A stretch of 64,000 nucleotides of DNA from Nocardiopsis quinghaiensis (GCF_008638365.1 NZ_VWVU01000008.1:186001-250000); one strand, 5' to 3'; shown: positions 10,614 through 21,155, counted from the stretch's first letter. Made by a program: numbers and translations. The notes: generated by a model not told the origin, from the letters alone.

Positions 10614-11609
10614 ATGAGCGGTTATGTCGCGCGGGTGCGACATGATGAGTCGCCCGGGGGCGACGTCGGCCTGGACCCGTTGGTGCGGTCGGCCGCCCAG
10701 CGCTGGGCGGACACGGACCCCCTGCTGCCCGAACCCGTCAACTTCGCTCCGGGCTCCTATCCCCTTCTGACCGTCAGCGACGAGGACGGTCGCGCCGTCG
10801 CCGCCGGCACCATGCACTACACGTGGTACCAGCCCGGCGAGGTCGGCCGGATCTGGGGCGTGCCGGACCAGCACTGGCTGACCCCCATCGTCGGCGGTCC
10901 CGACCCCAGCCGCGCCCTGGACTCCCTGCTGACCAGCTGGCGCGACCAGTTGGAGGACCTGCCGACCGGCACCGGTTCGGAGTCGGCGGCCCTGGTGAGC
11001 TGGCCCGCCCGCGACGTGTGCGGCATCATCCCGCTGCAGCGCCACGGCCTGCAGCCCTACACCGTGCTGGCCGCCCGCCAGCGCCGCCGCGGAGTACCCC
11101 CGTCGCTGCCGCCGCGCGACGTGACCATCAGGCTGGCCGACCGCAGCGACCTGACCCAGGTGGTCGGGCTCCTGATGGAGGAGCACCGCTACGAGCAGCA
11201 CTTCGGCGGGGTGTTCCTGCAGGAGGACACCGCCGAGCAGACCCGCAAGGTCGCCGCGCGTGCGCTCAACCGCTCCCGTTCCTGGATCTGGCTGGCCGAG
11301 CGGCGCGGTCGCGCCGTGGGCCTGCTGTGGGTGTCCCCGCCCGAGAGGTCCCGGTGGGCCAAGTCCCTGGTCAACGCCCGTCCGATCGCGCACATCGGCT
11401 ACGGCGTGGTGGTCGCGCAGGAGCGCGGCAACGGGATCGGCACCGCGCTGGTGGGCCAGGCGCACCAGGCCCTGGACAGCCACGGCGTGGGTGTCTCCGT
11501 GCTCAACTACGCCGCGATGAACCCGCTGTCCGGCCCCTTCTGGCATCGCATGGGCTACCGGCCGGTGTGGACGACCTGGGAGGTCCGCCCCGCCCTGGCC
11601 CTGCGCTGA
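10614..11609 (+). CDS. GNAT acetyltransferase with N-terminal extension
   Basis: The 331-residue protein carries a GNAT domain in its C-terminal half (about 175-325). The CoA-binding stretch is VVVAQERGNGIGTALVGQAH, followed by the late element GPFWHRMGYRPVW. The N-terminal half looks like a degenerate second acetyltransferase-like fold with no CoA loop, a layout common in actinomycetes. The ATG follows GAGGGG. Substrate unknown. It stands alone between an intergenic region and the lyase gene. Confidence 0.8.
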   Translation: MSGYVARVRHDESPGGDVGLDPLVRSAAQRWADTDPLLPEPVNFAPGSYPLLTVSDEDGRAVAAGTMHYTWYQPGEVGRIWGVPDQHWLTPIVGGPDPSRALDSLLTSWRDQLEDLPTGTGSESAALVSWPARDVCGIIPLQRHGLQPYTVLAARQRRRGVPPSLPPRDVTIRLADRSDLTQVVGLLMEEHRYEQHFGGVFLQEDTAEQTRKVAARALNRSRSWIWLAERRGRAVGLLWVSPPERSRWAKSLVNARPIAHIGYGVVVAQERGNGIGTALVGQAHQALDSHGVGVSVLNYAAMNPLSGPFWHRMGYRPVWTTWEVRPALALR

Positions 11610-11686
11610 GCCCCGGTGCGGGCTCGCGGCGGGAGGTTCTACTAGCCTGTGCGCGCAAGCGCGACGGTGCGTGGAAGGTGAGGCGG

Positions 11687-12610
11687 ATGACCGCGAACGA
11701 CCGTGGGCCCCAGGGCGCGGAACACGTGGAGATCGTCGAGGTGGGGCCGCGCGACGGCCTCCAGAACGAGGCCAGGACGCTCTCGGTCGACGACCGGATC
11801 GAGCTGATCGACCGCGCCGCGGCCGTCGGTGCGCGCCGGATCGAGGCGGTCAGCTTCGTCAACCCCAAGCGGGTGCCGCAGATGGCCGGGGCCGAGGAGA
11901 TCATGGCGGGGGTCACGCGCGCGCCGGGAGTCTCCCACATCGGCCTGGTACTCAACCGGCGCGGCCTGGACCGCGCGGTGGCGGCCCGGGTCTCCGAGAT
12001 CAACGTGGCGGTGCCCGCCACCGACGGGTTCTGCGTTCGCAACCAGGGCTGCACCGTCGAGGAGATGCTCGGCGCCCTCGCCGACATCGACGCCGCCCTC
12101 GCGGGGACGGGCATCCCGCTGAGTGTCACCGTCTCCACCGCGTTCGGCTGCCCCTTCGACGGTGAGGTGCCGCCCGAGCAGGTCGTCGAGGTGGTCCGCC
12201 GTATCGCCGACACCGGCGCCGTGGAGATCGCCCTGGCCGACACCATCGGCGTGGGCGTGCCCCGGCAGGTGGGGGACCTCCTGGCCAGGGTCGGGAGGAT
12301 CGCCGACGGCCGCAGAATGCGCTGCCATTTCCACAACACCCGTAACACCGGTTACGCGAACGCACTGGCGGCCGTGGACGGGGGAGTGCGGGTGCTCGAC
12401 TCCAGCCTGGGCGGTTTCGGCGGCTGCCCGTTCGCGCCCGCCGCGACCGGCAACATCGCCACCGAGGACCTGCTGTACATGCTGCACCGCAGCGGACTGC
12501 ACACGGGTGTGAGCCTGTCGGGGGCCGCCGCCCTGGGCGAGTGGATGGGGGAGCGCCTGGACAAGCAGCCTCCCGCCTACCTGGGACGTGCGGGCGCCTT
12601 CCCGGCCTGA
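11687..12610 (+). CDS. Hydroxymethylglutaryl-CoA lyase
   Basis: This 307-residue TIM-barrel enzyme of the HMG-CoA lyase/DRE-TIM family probably cleaves HMG-CoA to acetoacetate and acetyl-CoA in leucine breakdown. Visible signatures are EVGPRDGLQNE near the N-terminus (catalytic arginine), the metal-binding HxH in CHFHNT, and the HMG-CoA lyase signature SLGGFGGCPFAPAATGN with its catalytic cysteine. ATG at 11687 is chosen because the family starts shortly before the EVGPRDG motif and AAGGTGAGG lies just upstream. Other leucine-catabolism genes are not adjacent, so the pathway role is inferred from the family alone. Confidence 0.85.
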   Translation: MTANDRGPQGAEHVEIVEVGPRDGLQNEARTLSVDDRIELIDRAAAVGARRIEAVSFVNPKRVPQMAGAEEIMAGVTRAPGVSHIGLVLNRRGLDRAVAARVSEINVAVPATDGFCVRNQGCTVEEMLGALADIDAALAGTGIPLSVTVSTAFGCPFDGEVPPEQVVEVVRRIADTGAVEIALADTIGVGVPRQVGDLLARVGRIADGRRMRCHFHNTRNTGYANALAAVDGGVRVLDSSLGGFGGCPFAPAATGNIATEDLLYMLHRSGLHTGVSLSGAAALGEWMGERLDKQPPAYLGRAGAFPA

Positions 12611-12788
12611 CGCACCACCGCTCGTCCGGCACGGGCCTTCCGGAGCGGTGCCACGACACCCTCCGCGGGCCCGGCCGTGGCGGGTGGGGAGAGGGGAACA
12701 GCGAGGTATACGGAGGTGTTCCCAGGTGTGGACGGACGGGGGGCCTGTTATCCTGGTGCCCCGTGGAGTCCGGCGGCCGGAGCGATGA

Positions 12789-14513
<1,725 letters not shown>

Positions 14514-14558
14514 CGGAGGCCGAACCGGGCGGGGCACGAGTCCTGAGAGGCGGGATCC

Positions 14559-15221
14559 ATGCCCAGTGACGCCCACCCCGACCAGACCACGGGGGCGGAC
14601 GCGAAGCTCGCGGACGCCCCCGAGTCGTGGCCGGTGGAACGGTCCGAGGAACGCTTCCGCAGCGCCAAGTGCGGGATGCGTACGGACTGGGTGCACATGC
14701 CCGGGGCGGGCGGTGAGGGTACGACCGTGGCCGCCCGCGACTACATGGACCACCCCGGCGCCGCCGCGGCCCTGGCCCTGGACGGGGACGGCAGGGTGCT
14801 CCTGCAGCGCCAGTACCGCCACGCGGTCCGGCACGTCCTCTGGGAGCTGCCCGCGGGGCTGATCGACGTCGAGGGCGAGGGGCCCCTGCCCACCGCCCAG
14901 CGCGAACTGGTCGAGGAGGCGGGCCTGCGCGCCGGGCGCTGGCACGAGCTGGCCGACTTCTTCCCCAGCCCCGGGTTCTCCAACGAGCGCATCCACGTGT
15001 TCCTGGCCCGGGACCTGTCGGTGGTGCCCGCCGAGGAGATCGACTTCGAGCGCGAGCACGAGGAGACCGGCCTGGTCGCCGAGTGGATCCCCCTGGACGA
15101 GGCGGTCGGCCTGGTCACGGCGGGTCGGCTGCACAACGGCGCGACCGTGATCGGCGTCCTGGCCGCCCAGGTCGCGGCGGCCGACGGCTTCGCCTCGCTG
15201 CGCGAGCCCGGCGCGGACTGA
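14559..15221 (+). CDS. Nudix hydrolase, ADP-ribose pyrophosphatase type
   Basis: This 220-residue enzyme of the NudF/ADP-ribose pyrophosphatase group hydrolyses nucleoside diphosphate-linked metabolites. The Nudix box spans about residues 105-128, with GLIDVEGEG then QRELVEEAGL, providing the metal-binding glutamates. The preceding LLQRQYRHAVRHVLWELPAG is typical of ADP-ribose hydrolases. It lies 45 bases after pyrG and only 3 bases before xerD, so it is probably co-transcribed and translationally coupled to xerD. The exact substrate is inferred from family resemblance. Confidence 0.88.
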   Translation: MPSDAHPDQTTGADAKLADAPESWPVERSEERFRSAKCGMRTDWVHMPGAGGEGTTVAARDYMDHPGAAAALALDGDGRVLLQRQYRHAVRHVLWELPAGLIDVEGEGPLPTAQRELVEEAGLRAGRWHELADFFPSPGFSNERIHVFLARDLSVVPAEEIDFEREHEETGLVAEWIPLDEAVGLVTAGRLHNGATVIGVLAAQVAAADGFASLREPGAD

Positions 15222-15224
15222 CCC

Positions 15225-16226
15225 GTGGCCGAGCGACCGGAACCCGCCGCCCCGGAGGAGGAGCCGGGACCGCTGGCGAGGATGTGCTCCGCCTTCCTGG
15301 ACCACCTCAGCGCCGAGCGCGCCCTGGCTACCAACACCCTCACGGCCTACCGGCGCGACCTGAGCCGCTACCGTGCCCACCTGGCGGCACGGGGGGTCGC
15401 CTCCCCGGACACGGTGGGGCCCGGACACGTGGGCGACTTCCTACGGGTGCTGCGGGAGGGGGACGAGCACCACCCGCCGCTCAGCGCCGCCTCGGCCGGG
15501 CGGGCCCTGGCCGCCGTGCGCGGCCTGCACCGTTTCGCGGTGCGCGAGGGGTGGTCGCGGACCGACCCGGCCACCGACGTCTCCCCGCCGGCTCCGCCGA
15601 TGCGGCTGCCCAAGGCGGTACCGCTGGAATCGGTGGAGCGCCTCCTGGACGCCGCCGGACCGGCCGACGCCCCGACCTCCGGCGACCGCGCCGCGCTGCT
15701 GGCCCTGCGCGACCGCGCCCTGCTGGAGGTGCTCTACGGCACGGGCGCACGCGTCTCCGAGGCGGTGGGACTGGACGTGGACGACGTCGCCGACGCCGTG
15801 GAGGACGGTGACACCGTGGGTCTGGTGCGGTTCCGTGGCAAGGGCGGCAGGGAGCGGGTGGTCCCGTTGGGCTCCTACGCCCGCCGGGCGCTCTCGGGCT
15901 ACCTGGTGCGGGCCCGGCCGGGCCTGGCCGCCTCCGGCCGCGGCGGTCCGGCGCTGTTCCTCAACGCCCGCGGCGGCAGGCTCACCCGCCAGGGCGGTTG
16001 GGGGGTCCTGGCGGCCGTCGCCGAGCGCGCCGGAGTCGAGGGGGTGTCGCCGCACACGCTGCGCCACTCCTTCGCCACCCACCTCCTCGACGGCGGCGCG
16101 GACATCCGCGTCGTGCAGGAGCTGTTGGGGCACAGTTCGGTCACCACCACCCAGGTCTACACACTCGTTACAGTCGAACACCTGCGCGAGGTGTACGCGT
16201 CGAGTCATCCCAGGGCACGGCGCTGA
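15225..16226 (+). CDS. xerD: Tyrosine recombinase XerD
   Basis: XerD resolves chromosome dimers at dif. The 333-residue protein has an N-terminal SAM-like DNA-binding domain (about 18-125) and a catalytic domain containing the full set R176 (GTGARVSE), K206 (RGKGGRER), H277 and R280 ([10 protein letters not shown]), H303 (LGHSS) and Y312. GTG at 15225 is three bases after the Nudix stop. Position in the pyrG-nudix-xerD-parA-scpAB order marks it as the housekeeping recombinase and not a phage integrase. Confidence 0.93.
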   Translation: MAERPEPAAPEEEPGPLARMCSAFLDHLSAERALATNTLTAYRRDLSRYRAHLAARGVASPDTVGPGHVGDFLRVLREGDEHHPPLSAASAGRALAAVRGLHRFAVREGWSRTDPATDVSPPAPPMRLPKAVPLESVERLLDAAGPADAPTSGDRAALLALRDRALLEVLYGTGARVSEAVGLDVDDVADAVEDGDTVGLVRFRGKGGRERVVPLGSYARRALSGYLVRARPGLAASGRGGPALFLNARGGRLTRQGGWGVLAAVAERAGVEGVSPHTLRHSFATHLLDGGADIRVVQELLGHSSVTTTQVYTLVTVEHLREVYASSHPRARR

Positions 16227-16339
16227 GACGGCCGTGTGGGGCGGGAACCCCCCGCCGCGGGGCGGGGCGGAACGGGCCGGTTCGGGTTCTTCCGATTTCC
16301 CCCGGGGGCGAAGGCGTGGGATTCTACCCGTACGTTTCG

Positions 16340-16369
16340 TTGAAGTGCGTCGTGTCGGCGTTCTAGAGT
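16340..16369 (+). promoter_or_regulatory. Predicted parA-operon promoter
   Basis: TTGAAG at 16340-16345 and TAGAGT at 16364-16369 are 18 bases apart, a good actinobacterial sigma-70-type promoter. It sits 110 bases upstream of the parA start, in the only sizeable gap between xerD and the segregation genes. Confidence 0.55.
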
Positions 16370-16480
16370 CGCCGCACAGAGGTACGTTGCTGTCGACATA
16401 TTGAGTTTCCGACGGCGGCCAGGCCCAGGAGCACGGTGTCCCTTGGAGCCGTGGCCAGTCCGTAGGGGAGGTCAAGGGTT

Positions 16481-17437
16481 GTGAACTGGGAGAACGACGA
16501 GGCTGCGAACACCGCACCCGTCGGCGAGGAGGGACTCGTCGACCCGGTGACCAATCCATGGGGGACGACACGCAACACGGGGGCTGATCTGCACACCACA
16601 AGACCCGAGCGGACGTATCCGGAGCCCGAGCCTGTCGACGAACACGGCCCGGCACGGATTGTAGCACTCTGTAACCAGAAGGGTGGGGTCGGTAAGACCA
16701 CCACGACGATCAACCTCGGCGCCGCCATCGCCGAGTACGGAAGACGGGTGCTGCTGGTCGACTTCGACCCGCAGGGAGCACTCTCCGTCGGCCTGGGGCG
16801 CCTCGATCCGCGCGAGCTGGACCTGACCGTCTACAACCTGCTCATGCAGCGGGACGTGGCGGTCGAGGACGTCCTGCTCAAGACCGACATCGAAGGCCTG
16901 GACCTGATCCCGAGCAACATCGACCTGTCGGCGGCCGAGGTGCAGTTGGTCGGAGAGGTCGCGCGCGAGCAGATGCTCGGCCGCGCGCTGCGCCCGATCA
17001 TCGACGACTACGACGTCGTGCTGATCGACTGCCAGCCCTCGCTGGGCCTGCTCACCGTCAACGCGCTCACCGCGGCCGACGGCGTCATCGTGCCGCTGGA
17101 GTGCGAGTTCTTCGCGCTGCGCGGTGTGGCCCTGCTCATGGACACCATCCAGAAGGTCCAGGAGCGGCTCAACGAGGAACTGGTCATCGACGGCTTCCTG
17201 GGCACCATGTACGACCCGCGCACGCTCCACGCGCGTGAGGTGCTGTCCACGATCATCGACGGGTTCGGCGACAAGGTCTACGGCACGGTCATCAACCGTA
17301 CCGTGCGCTTCCCGGACGCCACCGTGGCGGGCGAACCCATCACCAGGTTCGACTCGTCCTCGGCCGGGGCCAACGCCTATCGGGATCTGGCCAAGGAGGT
17401 GCTGGCGAGGTGGCCTCTCAGCGGTCACGGCGCGTGA
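16481..17437 (+). CDS. parA: ParA-family ATPase of the scpAB locus
   Basis: A 318-residue ParA/MinD-type Walker ATPase. After a disordered N-terminal extension of about 58 residues comes the deviant Walker A KGGVGKT (67-73), the Walker A' aspartate in LLVDFDPQGALS, and Walker B VVLIDCQPSLGLL. GTG at 16481 is preceded by AGGGGAGGT. It is not next to parB or the origin; instead it heads the operon leading to scpA and scpB, as in other actinomycetes, so a chromosome-organisation role is plausible. The downstream gene overlaps its 3' end by 28 bases. Confidence 0.9.
   Translation: MNWENDEAANTAPVGEEGLVDPVTNPWGTTRNTGADLHTTRPERTYPEPEPVDEHGPARIVALCNQKGGVGKTTTTINLGAAIAEYGRRVLLVDFDPQGALSVGLGRLDPRELDLTVYNLLMQRDVAVEDVLLKTDIEGLDLIPSNIDLSAAEVQLVGEVAREQMLGRALRPIIDDYDVVLIDCQPSLGLLTVNALTAADGVIVPLECEFFALRGVALLMDTIQKVQERLNEELVIDGFLGTMYDPRTLHAREVLSTIIDGFGDKVYGTVINRTVRFPDATVAGEPITRFDSSSAGANAYRDLAKEVLARWPLSGHGA
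17393..17400 (+). promoter_or_regulatory. Ribosome-binding site inside parA 3' end
   Basis: The perfect AAGGAGGT lies within parA codons and ends 9 bases before GTG 17410. It decides the start of the next gene in favour of 17410 over the alternative GTG at 17434, which overlaps the parA stop as GTGA. Confidence 0.7.
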
Positions 17438-17829
17438 CCCTACCCGGAGCGGACGAGATGTTCTTCCGCTCCAACGGCGCCGAGGAGGCGCCGGAAGAGA
17501 CCGAACGCCAGTACACGGCACCGGAGCAGCAGAACAGGAAGACCGAGACGTCGGCGCGCTCCAACGGCAGGTCCAAGCGCAGGTCCGGCACGAAGGTGCG
17601 GGGAGCGCCCAAGCCGAGCGGGCGTCAGCGCCACGACGAGAAGATCACCGTCTATGTCTCCGCGCCCGAACTCCTGGCCCTGGAACAGACCCGGTTGTCG
17701 TTGCGGGCCGAGCACGGGCTGGCGGCCGACAGGGGCCGACTCGTCCGGGAGGCCGTCGCGGTGTTGCTGGCCGACTTCGAGGAGCACGGATCCTCCAGCA
17801 TGCTGGTACGCAGGCTGAGCGAGGACTGA
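17410..17829 (+). CDS. Small basic protein, ribbon-helix-helix-like, ParA partner candidate
   Basis: The 139-residue product has a long charged disordered N-terminus (about 1-75, rich in R, K, Q, E) followed by a compact segment: strand KITVYVSAPE, helix LLALEQTRLSLRAEHG, then a second helix DRGRLVREAVAVLLADFEEH. This strand-helix-helix order resembles ribbon-helix-helix DNA-binding proteins such as those paired with ParA on plasmids. I do not know a characterised homologue. It overlaps parA and is followed by two strong hairpins before scpA. A DNA-binding partner for the upstream ATPase is an inference from fold pattern and operon position. Confidence 0.75.
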   Translation: MASQRSRRVTLPGADEMFFRSNGAEEAPEETERQYTAPEQQNRKTETSARSNGRSKRRSGTKVRGAPKPSGRQRHDEKITVYVSAPELLALEQTRLSLRAEHGLAADRGRLVREAVAVLLADFEEHGSSSMLVRRLSED

Positions 17830-17837
17830 GCTCCCGC

Positions 17838-17861
17838 ACCGGTACCGGAGGGGGTACCGGT
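17838..17861 (+). terminator. First of two tandem hairpins before scpA
   Basis: ACCGGTACC (17838-17846) and GGTACCGGT (17853-17861) form a perfect 9-bp stem with a 6-base loop, starting 9 bases after the upstream stop codon. Confidence 0.55.
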
Positions 17862-17878
17862 TCGGCGACGAAGGTCGC

Positions 17879-17912
17879 GGGTGTCACCGGCGGGTTCACG
17901 CCGGTGACACCC
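17879..17912 (+). terminator. Second tandem hairpin before scpA
   Basis: GGGTGTCACCGGCG (17879-17892) and CGCCGGTGACACCC (17899-17912) form a perfect 14-bp stem with a GGTTCA loop, followed by TTGTCG. It lies 36 bases before the scpA ATG. It may end the parA transcript or partly attenuate scpAB. Confidence 0.65.
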
Positions 17913-17947
17913 TTGTCGCATGAGCGAGACGACGTGGGGTCGGTGCC

Positions 17948-18823
17948 ATGGTGGTTGAGGGGACCCGGGCGGACGCCGAGGCCGAGGTGGACGAGAACGC
18001 CTTCCAGGTGCACCTCGACAACTTCGAGGGGCCCTTCGACCTGCTCCTGGCACTGATCTCCAAACACAAGCTGGACATCACCGAGGTGTCCCTGTCGAGG
18101 GTCACGGACGAGTTCATCGCGCACATCCGGGCGTACGGCGAGGAGTGGGACCTGGACCAGGCCAGCAACTTCCTGCTGGTCGCGGCGACCCTGCTGGACC
18201 TGAAGGCGGCCCGGCTGCTGCCGCGCGGTGACGTCGAGGACGAGGCCGACCTGGCCCTGCTGGAGGCCCGCGACCTGCTGTTCGCCCGGCTGCTGCAGTA
18301 CCGGGCCTACAAGGAGGTCGCCGCGTTCATGCGCGAGCGGCTGGCCTCGCAGGGGCGCCGTTACGCGCGCGCCGTCCCGCTGGAGGAGCGCTTCGCCGCC
18401 CTCAGGCCGGACGTGCTGTTCAAGCTGGGGCCCCAGGAGTTCGCGGCGCTGGCCGGGATGGTGTTCACGCCCAAGGAACCGCCCAGTGTGCCGGTCACCC
18501 ACATCCACCAGGCCAGGACCTCGGTCAGGGAGCAGGGCGAGCTGATGGTCGCGGAGCTGCGCGAGCACGGGCGGTTGACCTTCGCCGAGCTCACCGCGGC
18601 CTGTACCGGTACCTTCGAGGTCGTCGCCCGCTTCCTGGCGTTGCTGGAGCTGTACCGGGCCTCCAGCGTGGACTTCGACCAGCCCGAACCGCTGGGCGAC
18701 CTGCTCGTCACCTGGACCGGTGGTGAGGACGGGGTCGAGCTGCGCAGCGAGTACGACGGATCCGGCGGGGCCGGGGACGCGGAGAGCACGGACGGACCAG
18801 GGGAGACGGAGGGGCGGGGATGA
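17948..18823 (+). CDS. scpA: Segregation and condensation protein A
   Basis: ScpA is the kleisin subunit that bridges SMC heads together with ScpB. The 291-residue protein has the N-terminal SMC-neck-binding helical domain (FQVHLDNFEGPFDLLLALIS, about residues 19-38), the ScpB-binding middle, and a C-terminal winged-helix domain (about 195-265). A short acidic tail follows. ATG at 17948 is chosen because the family begins shortly before the VHLDNFEGP motif; the ribosome-binding site is weak. Its stop overlaps the scpB start (ATGA). Confidence 0.94.
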   Translation: MVVEGTRADAEAEVDENAFQVHLDNFEGPFDLLLALISKHKLDITEVSLSRVTDEFIAHIRAYGEEWDLDQASNFLLVAATLLDLKAARLLPRGDVEDEADLALLEARDLLFARLLQYRAYKEVAAFMRERLASQGRRYARAVPLEERFAALRPDVLFKLGPQEFAALAGMVFTPKEPPSVPVTHIHQARTSVREQGELMVAELREHGRLTFAELTAACTGTFEVVARFLALLELYRASSVDFDQPEPLGDLLVTWTGGEDGVELRSEYDGSGGAGDAESTDGPGETEGRG

Positions 18824-19449
18824 GCGCCGAGGACATGACGGCCGGGGCCGTGGCTGCCGTGGGGACGGCCGCGGGGGACACGGCCGGCGGAGCCCAGGCC
18901 CCGCCCACCCTGCGCCGTGACCTGGAGGCGGTGCTGATGGTGGTGGACCAGCCGGTGTCGGAGTACGACCTGGCCCGGGCCATGGACGTGCCCGTCACCG
19001 TGGTCTCGCGGACCCTGGAGTCCCTGTCCCGGGAATACACCGAGCAGGGCAGGGGTTTCGACCTTCGGGCGGTGGCCGACGGATGGCGCGTGTACACGCG
19101 TCCCGAGTGCGCCGACGTCGTCGAGCACTTCCTCCGGGAGGGGCAGGAGGTGCGGCTCACCCAGGCCGCGCTGGAGACGATGGCGGTGGTCGCCTACCGA
19201 CAGCCGGTCTCCCGGGGCAGGGTCTCCGCCGTACGCGGGGTCAACTGCGACGGGGTTATGCGTACCCTCGTACTGAGGGGGCTGATCGAAGAGGCCGGGC
19301 ACGACTCCGAGTCCGGCGCGCTGCTGTATCGGACCACCTCCTACTTCCTGGAACGGTTGGGCCTGAGAGGCCTCAACGAGCTGCCTGATCTGGCACCGTT
19401 CCTCCCCGACGACATCGAAGGTCTAGACGACACCGGTGAGCACACCTAA
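18820..19449 (+). CDS. scpB: Segregation and condensation protein B
   Basis: ScpB dimerises and binds ScpA in the SMC condensin complex. The 209-residue protein has an alanine/glycine-rich N-terminal tail of about 28 residues, then two winged-helix domains. Family marks are LEAVLMVVDQPVS and LTQAALETMAVVAYRQPVSR, with the late GLIEEAGHD region. The ATG at 18820 overlaps the scpA stop, and its own 3' end overlaps the next start by 14 bases, so scpA, scpB and the pseudouridine synthase gene form one tightly coupled unit. Confidence 0.94.
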   Translation: MSAEDMTAGAVAAVGTAAGDTAGGAQAPPTLRRDLEAVLMVVDQPVSEYDLARAMDVPVTVVSRTLESLSREYTEQGRGFDLRAVADGWRVYTRPECADVVEHFLREGQEVRLTQAALETMAVVAYRQPVSRGRVSAVRGVNCDGVMRTLVLRGLIEEAGHDSESGALLYRTTSYFLERLGLRGLNELPDLAPFLPDDIEGLDDTGEHT

Positions 19450-21112
19450 CGAAAGTTCCCGCGGTGCGCGGGACGACGCCCCGCGCGGTGAGCGCGGCGA
19501 CTACGACAACCGCGGCGGCCAGGGCCGCCGCGAGAACCGGGACCGCCGGGACGACCGTCCCCGTGGCGGTTACCGGGACGACCAGGGCCGAAAGGGCCGT
19601 GACGACCGCCGTTCCGACGGCGGTGGCCGGGATGACCGCGACCGCGGTGGTTTCCGGGGTGACCGGGACCAGCGCGGCGGGCGCGACTTCCGTGGCGGAG
19701 ACCGTGACAGCCGTGGCGGACGTGACTTCCGTGACCGCGACGACCGCCGTCCCCACGGCGACCGCGACAACCGCGACAGCCGTGGTCGTGACGACCAGCG
19801 CGGTGGCGGCCGCTACGAGCGGGGTGGACGTGGTCCGGCTGGCGTCCGGGACGACCGCGACCGCGGAGGCCGGGACGGCCAGCGTGGCGAGGGCCGCTCC
19901 TTCGGCGGCGACCGCGGTGGTTACCGCGGCGGCCGGGACGACCGTGGCCGGGAGGACCGCCGCTCCTCGGGGGGCGGTCGCGACGACCGCCGTTCCTACG
20001 GCGACCGTGACAGCCGCGACTCCCGTGGTGCGGGCGACCGCTCCACCAGCCGTGGCCGGGACGACCAGCGCGGTGGCGGCCGTTACGAGCGAAGCGGGCG
20101 TGGTCCGGGCGGCGGTCGCGACGACCGTGACCGTGGTGACTCCCGTGGTGGTCGGGACCAGCGCAGCGACCGCGACAAGCGCAGGGACCGCGACAAGCGC
20201 CGTGCCCTCGGGGGCGAGCGCGGCAACCGTCCCGGGCCCCAGAGCGGCGCACCGGCGAGCGGCTTCAAGAAGGAGGGCCAGCTCTCCAAGGCGGCCCGCG
20301 AGCGGCTCAAAACCCTGCGCGCCGACTACGACCCCAAGGACGAGGACCGCGCCACCGGTGAGGACCGCGACACCTACACCGACGTCAAGGACGGCATCCG
20401 CCTCCAGAAGGCGCTCGCTGCGGCCGGTGTCGCCAGCCGCCGCGCCAGCGAGGAGCTGATCGCGGCCGGACGCGTCAGCGTGGACGGCCAGGTCGTGCGC
20501 CGCTTCGGCGCCCGGGTCGACCCGGAGGTCTCCGAGATCCGCGTCGACGACATGCGCGTGGTCACCGCTCCGGACAAGCTGTACTTCGCCCTCAACAAGC
20601 CGCGCGGCGTCGTCAGCACCATGTGGGACCCCGAGGGCCGTCCCACCCTGGCCGACTACACCGGCCAGACCGATGAGCGGATCTTCCACGTGGGCCGGCT
20701 GGACACCGAGACCGAGGGCCTCATCCTGCTGACCAACGACGGTGAACTGGCCAACCGGCTCACCCATCCGCGCTACAAGGTCGTCAAGACCTACATCGCC
20801 AAGGTGCCGGGCCCGGTCCCGCAGCGGGTCGTGCGCGCGGTCCAGAAGGGCGTCGAGCTGGAGGACGGCCCGGTCGAGGTCGACTCCTTCCGCGTGGTCG
20901 AGAACGAGCCGCCCAAGGCGCTCGTCGAGATCCGGCTGCACGAGGGCCGCAAGCACATCGTGCGCCGCCTGATGGAGGCCGTTGGCCACCCGGTCACCGA
21001 CCTCGCACGCACCCAGGTCGGTCCGATCGACCTCAACACCCTCAAACTGGGCACGATGCGGGCGCTGAGCTCCCGTGAGGTGGGTGAACTCTACGGGGCG
21101 GCCGGCCTGTAG
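19436..21112 (+). CDS. rluB: rRNA pseudouridine synthase with long R/G/D-rich extension
   Basis: The C-terminal half (about 320-555) is a RsuA/RluB-type pseudouridine synthase. An S4 RNA-binding domain (IRLQKALAAAGVASRRASEE) is followed by the catalytic motif HVGRLDTETEGLILLTNDGE with the active-site aspartate. Residues 1-285 are low complexity, built almost only of R, G and D with scattered S, Y and E (units such as GGRDDRDRGG and YERGGRGP), and are predicted to be disordered and RNA-binding. GTG at 19436 lies inside the end of scpB. The extension is far longer than in enterobacterial RluB; actinomycete homologues often have shorter versions. Confidence 0.9.
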   Translation: MSTPNESSRGARDDAPRGERGDYDNRGGQGRRENRDRRDDRPRGGYRDDQGRKGRDDRRSDGGGRDDRDRGGFRGDRDQRGGRDFRGGDRDSRGGRDFRDRDDRRPHGDRDNRDSRGRDDQRGGGRYERGGRGPAGVRDDRDRGGRDGQRGEGRSFGGDRGGYRGGRDDRGREDRRSSGGGRDDRRSYGDRDSRDSRGAGDRSTSRGRDDQRGGGRYERSGRGPGGGRDDRDRGDSRGGRDQRSDRDKRRDRDKRRALGGERGNRPGPQSGAPASGFKKEGQLSKAARERLKTLRADYDPKDEDRATGEDRDTYTDVKDGIRLQKALAAAGVASRRASEELIAAGRVSVDGQVVRRFGARVDPEVSEIRVDDMRVVTAPDKLYFALNKPRGVVSTMWDPEGRPTLADYTGQTDERIFHVGRLDTETEGLILLTNDGELANRLTHPRYKVVKTYIAKVPGPVPQRVVRAVQKGVELEDGPVEVDSFRVVENEPPKALVEIRLHEGRKHIVRRLMEAVGHPVTDLARTQVGPIDLNTLKLGTMRALSSREVGELYGAAGL

Positions 21113-21121
21113 ATACAGTTG

Positions 21122-21155
21122 ACGGCGGCCGTCCCCTCCGGGTGGCGGCCGCCGT
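21122..21155 (+). terminator. Terminator after the scpAB-rluB operon
   Basis: ACGGCGGCC (21122-21130) and GGCCGCCGT (21147-21155) form a perfect 9-bp stem, with CCC/GGG pairing possible inside the loop. The sequence after it is TCCCCTTGT. It starts 9 bases after the stop codon. Confidence 0.7.

Noticed and set aside
12749-12754. TATCCT as -10 box of a pyrG promoter
   Set aside because: No acceptable -35 hexamer at 16-19 bases upstream, so it was not listed as a feature.
15225-16226. Tyrosine recombinase as evidence of a phage or integrative element
   Set aside because: Its neighbours (Nudix, parA, scpAB) and length mark it as chromosomal XerD; no att sites or phage genes are seen.
19450-20250. 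Dense arginine/glycine codon repeats as a possible non-coding repeat array
   Set aside because: The frame is continuous with the catalytic domain of the pseudouridine synthase, and units are irregular at nucleotide level.
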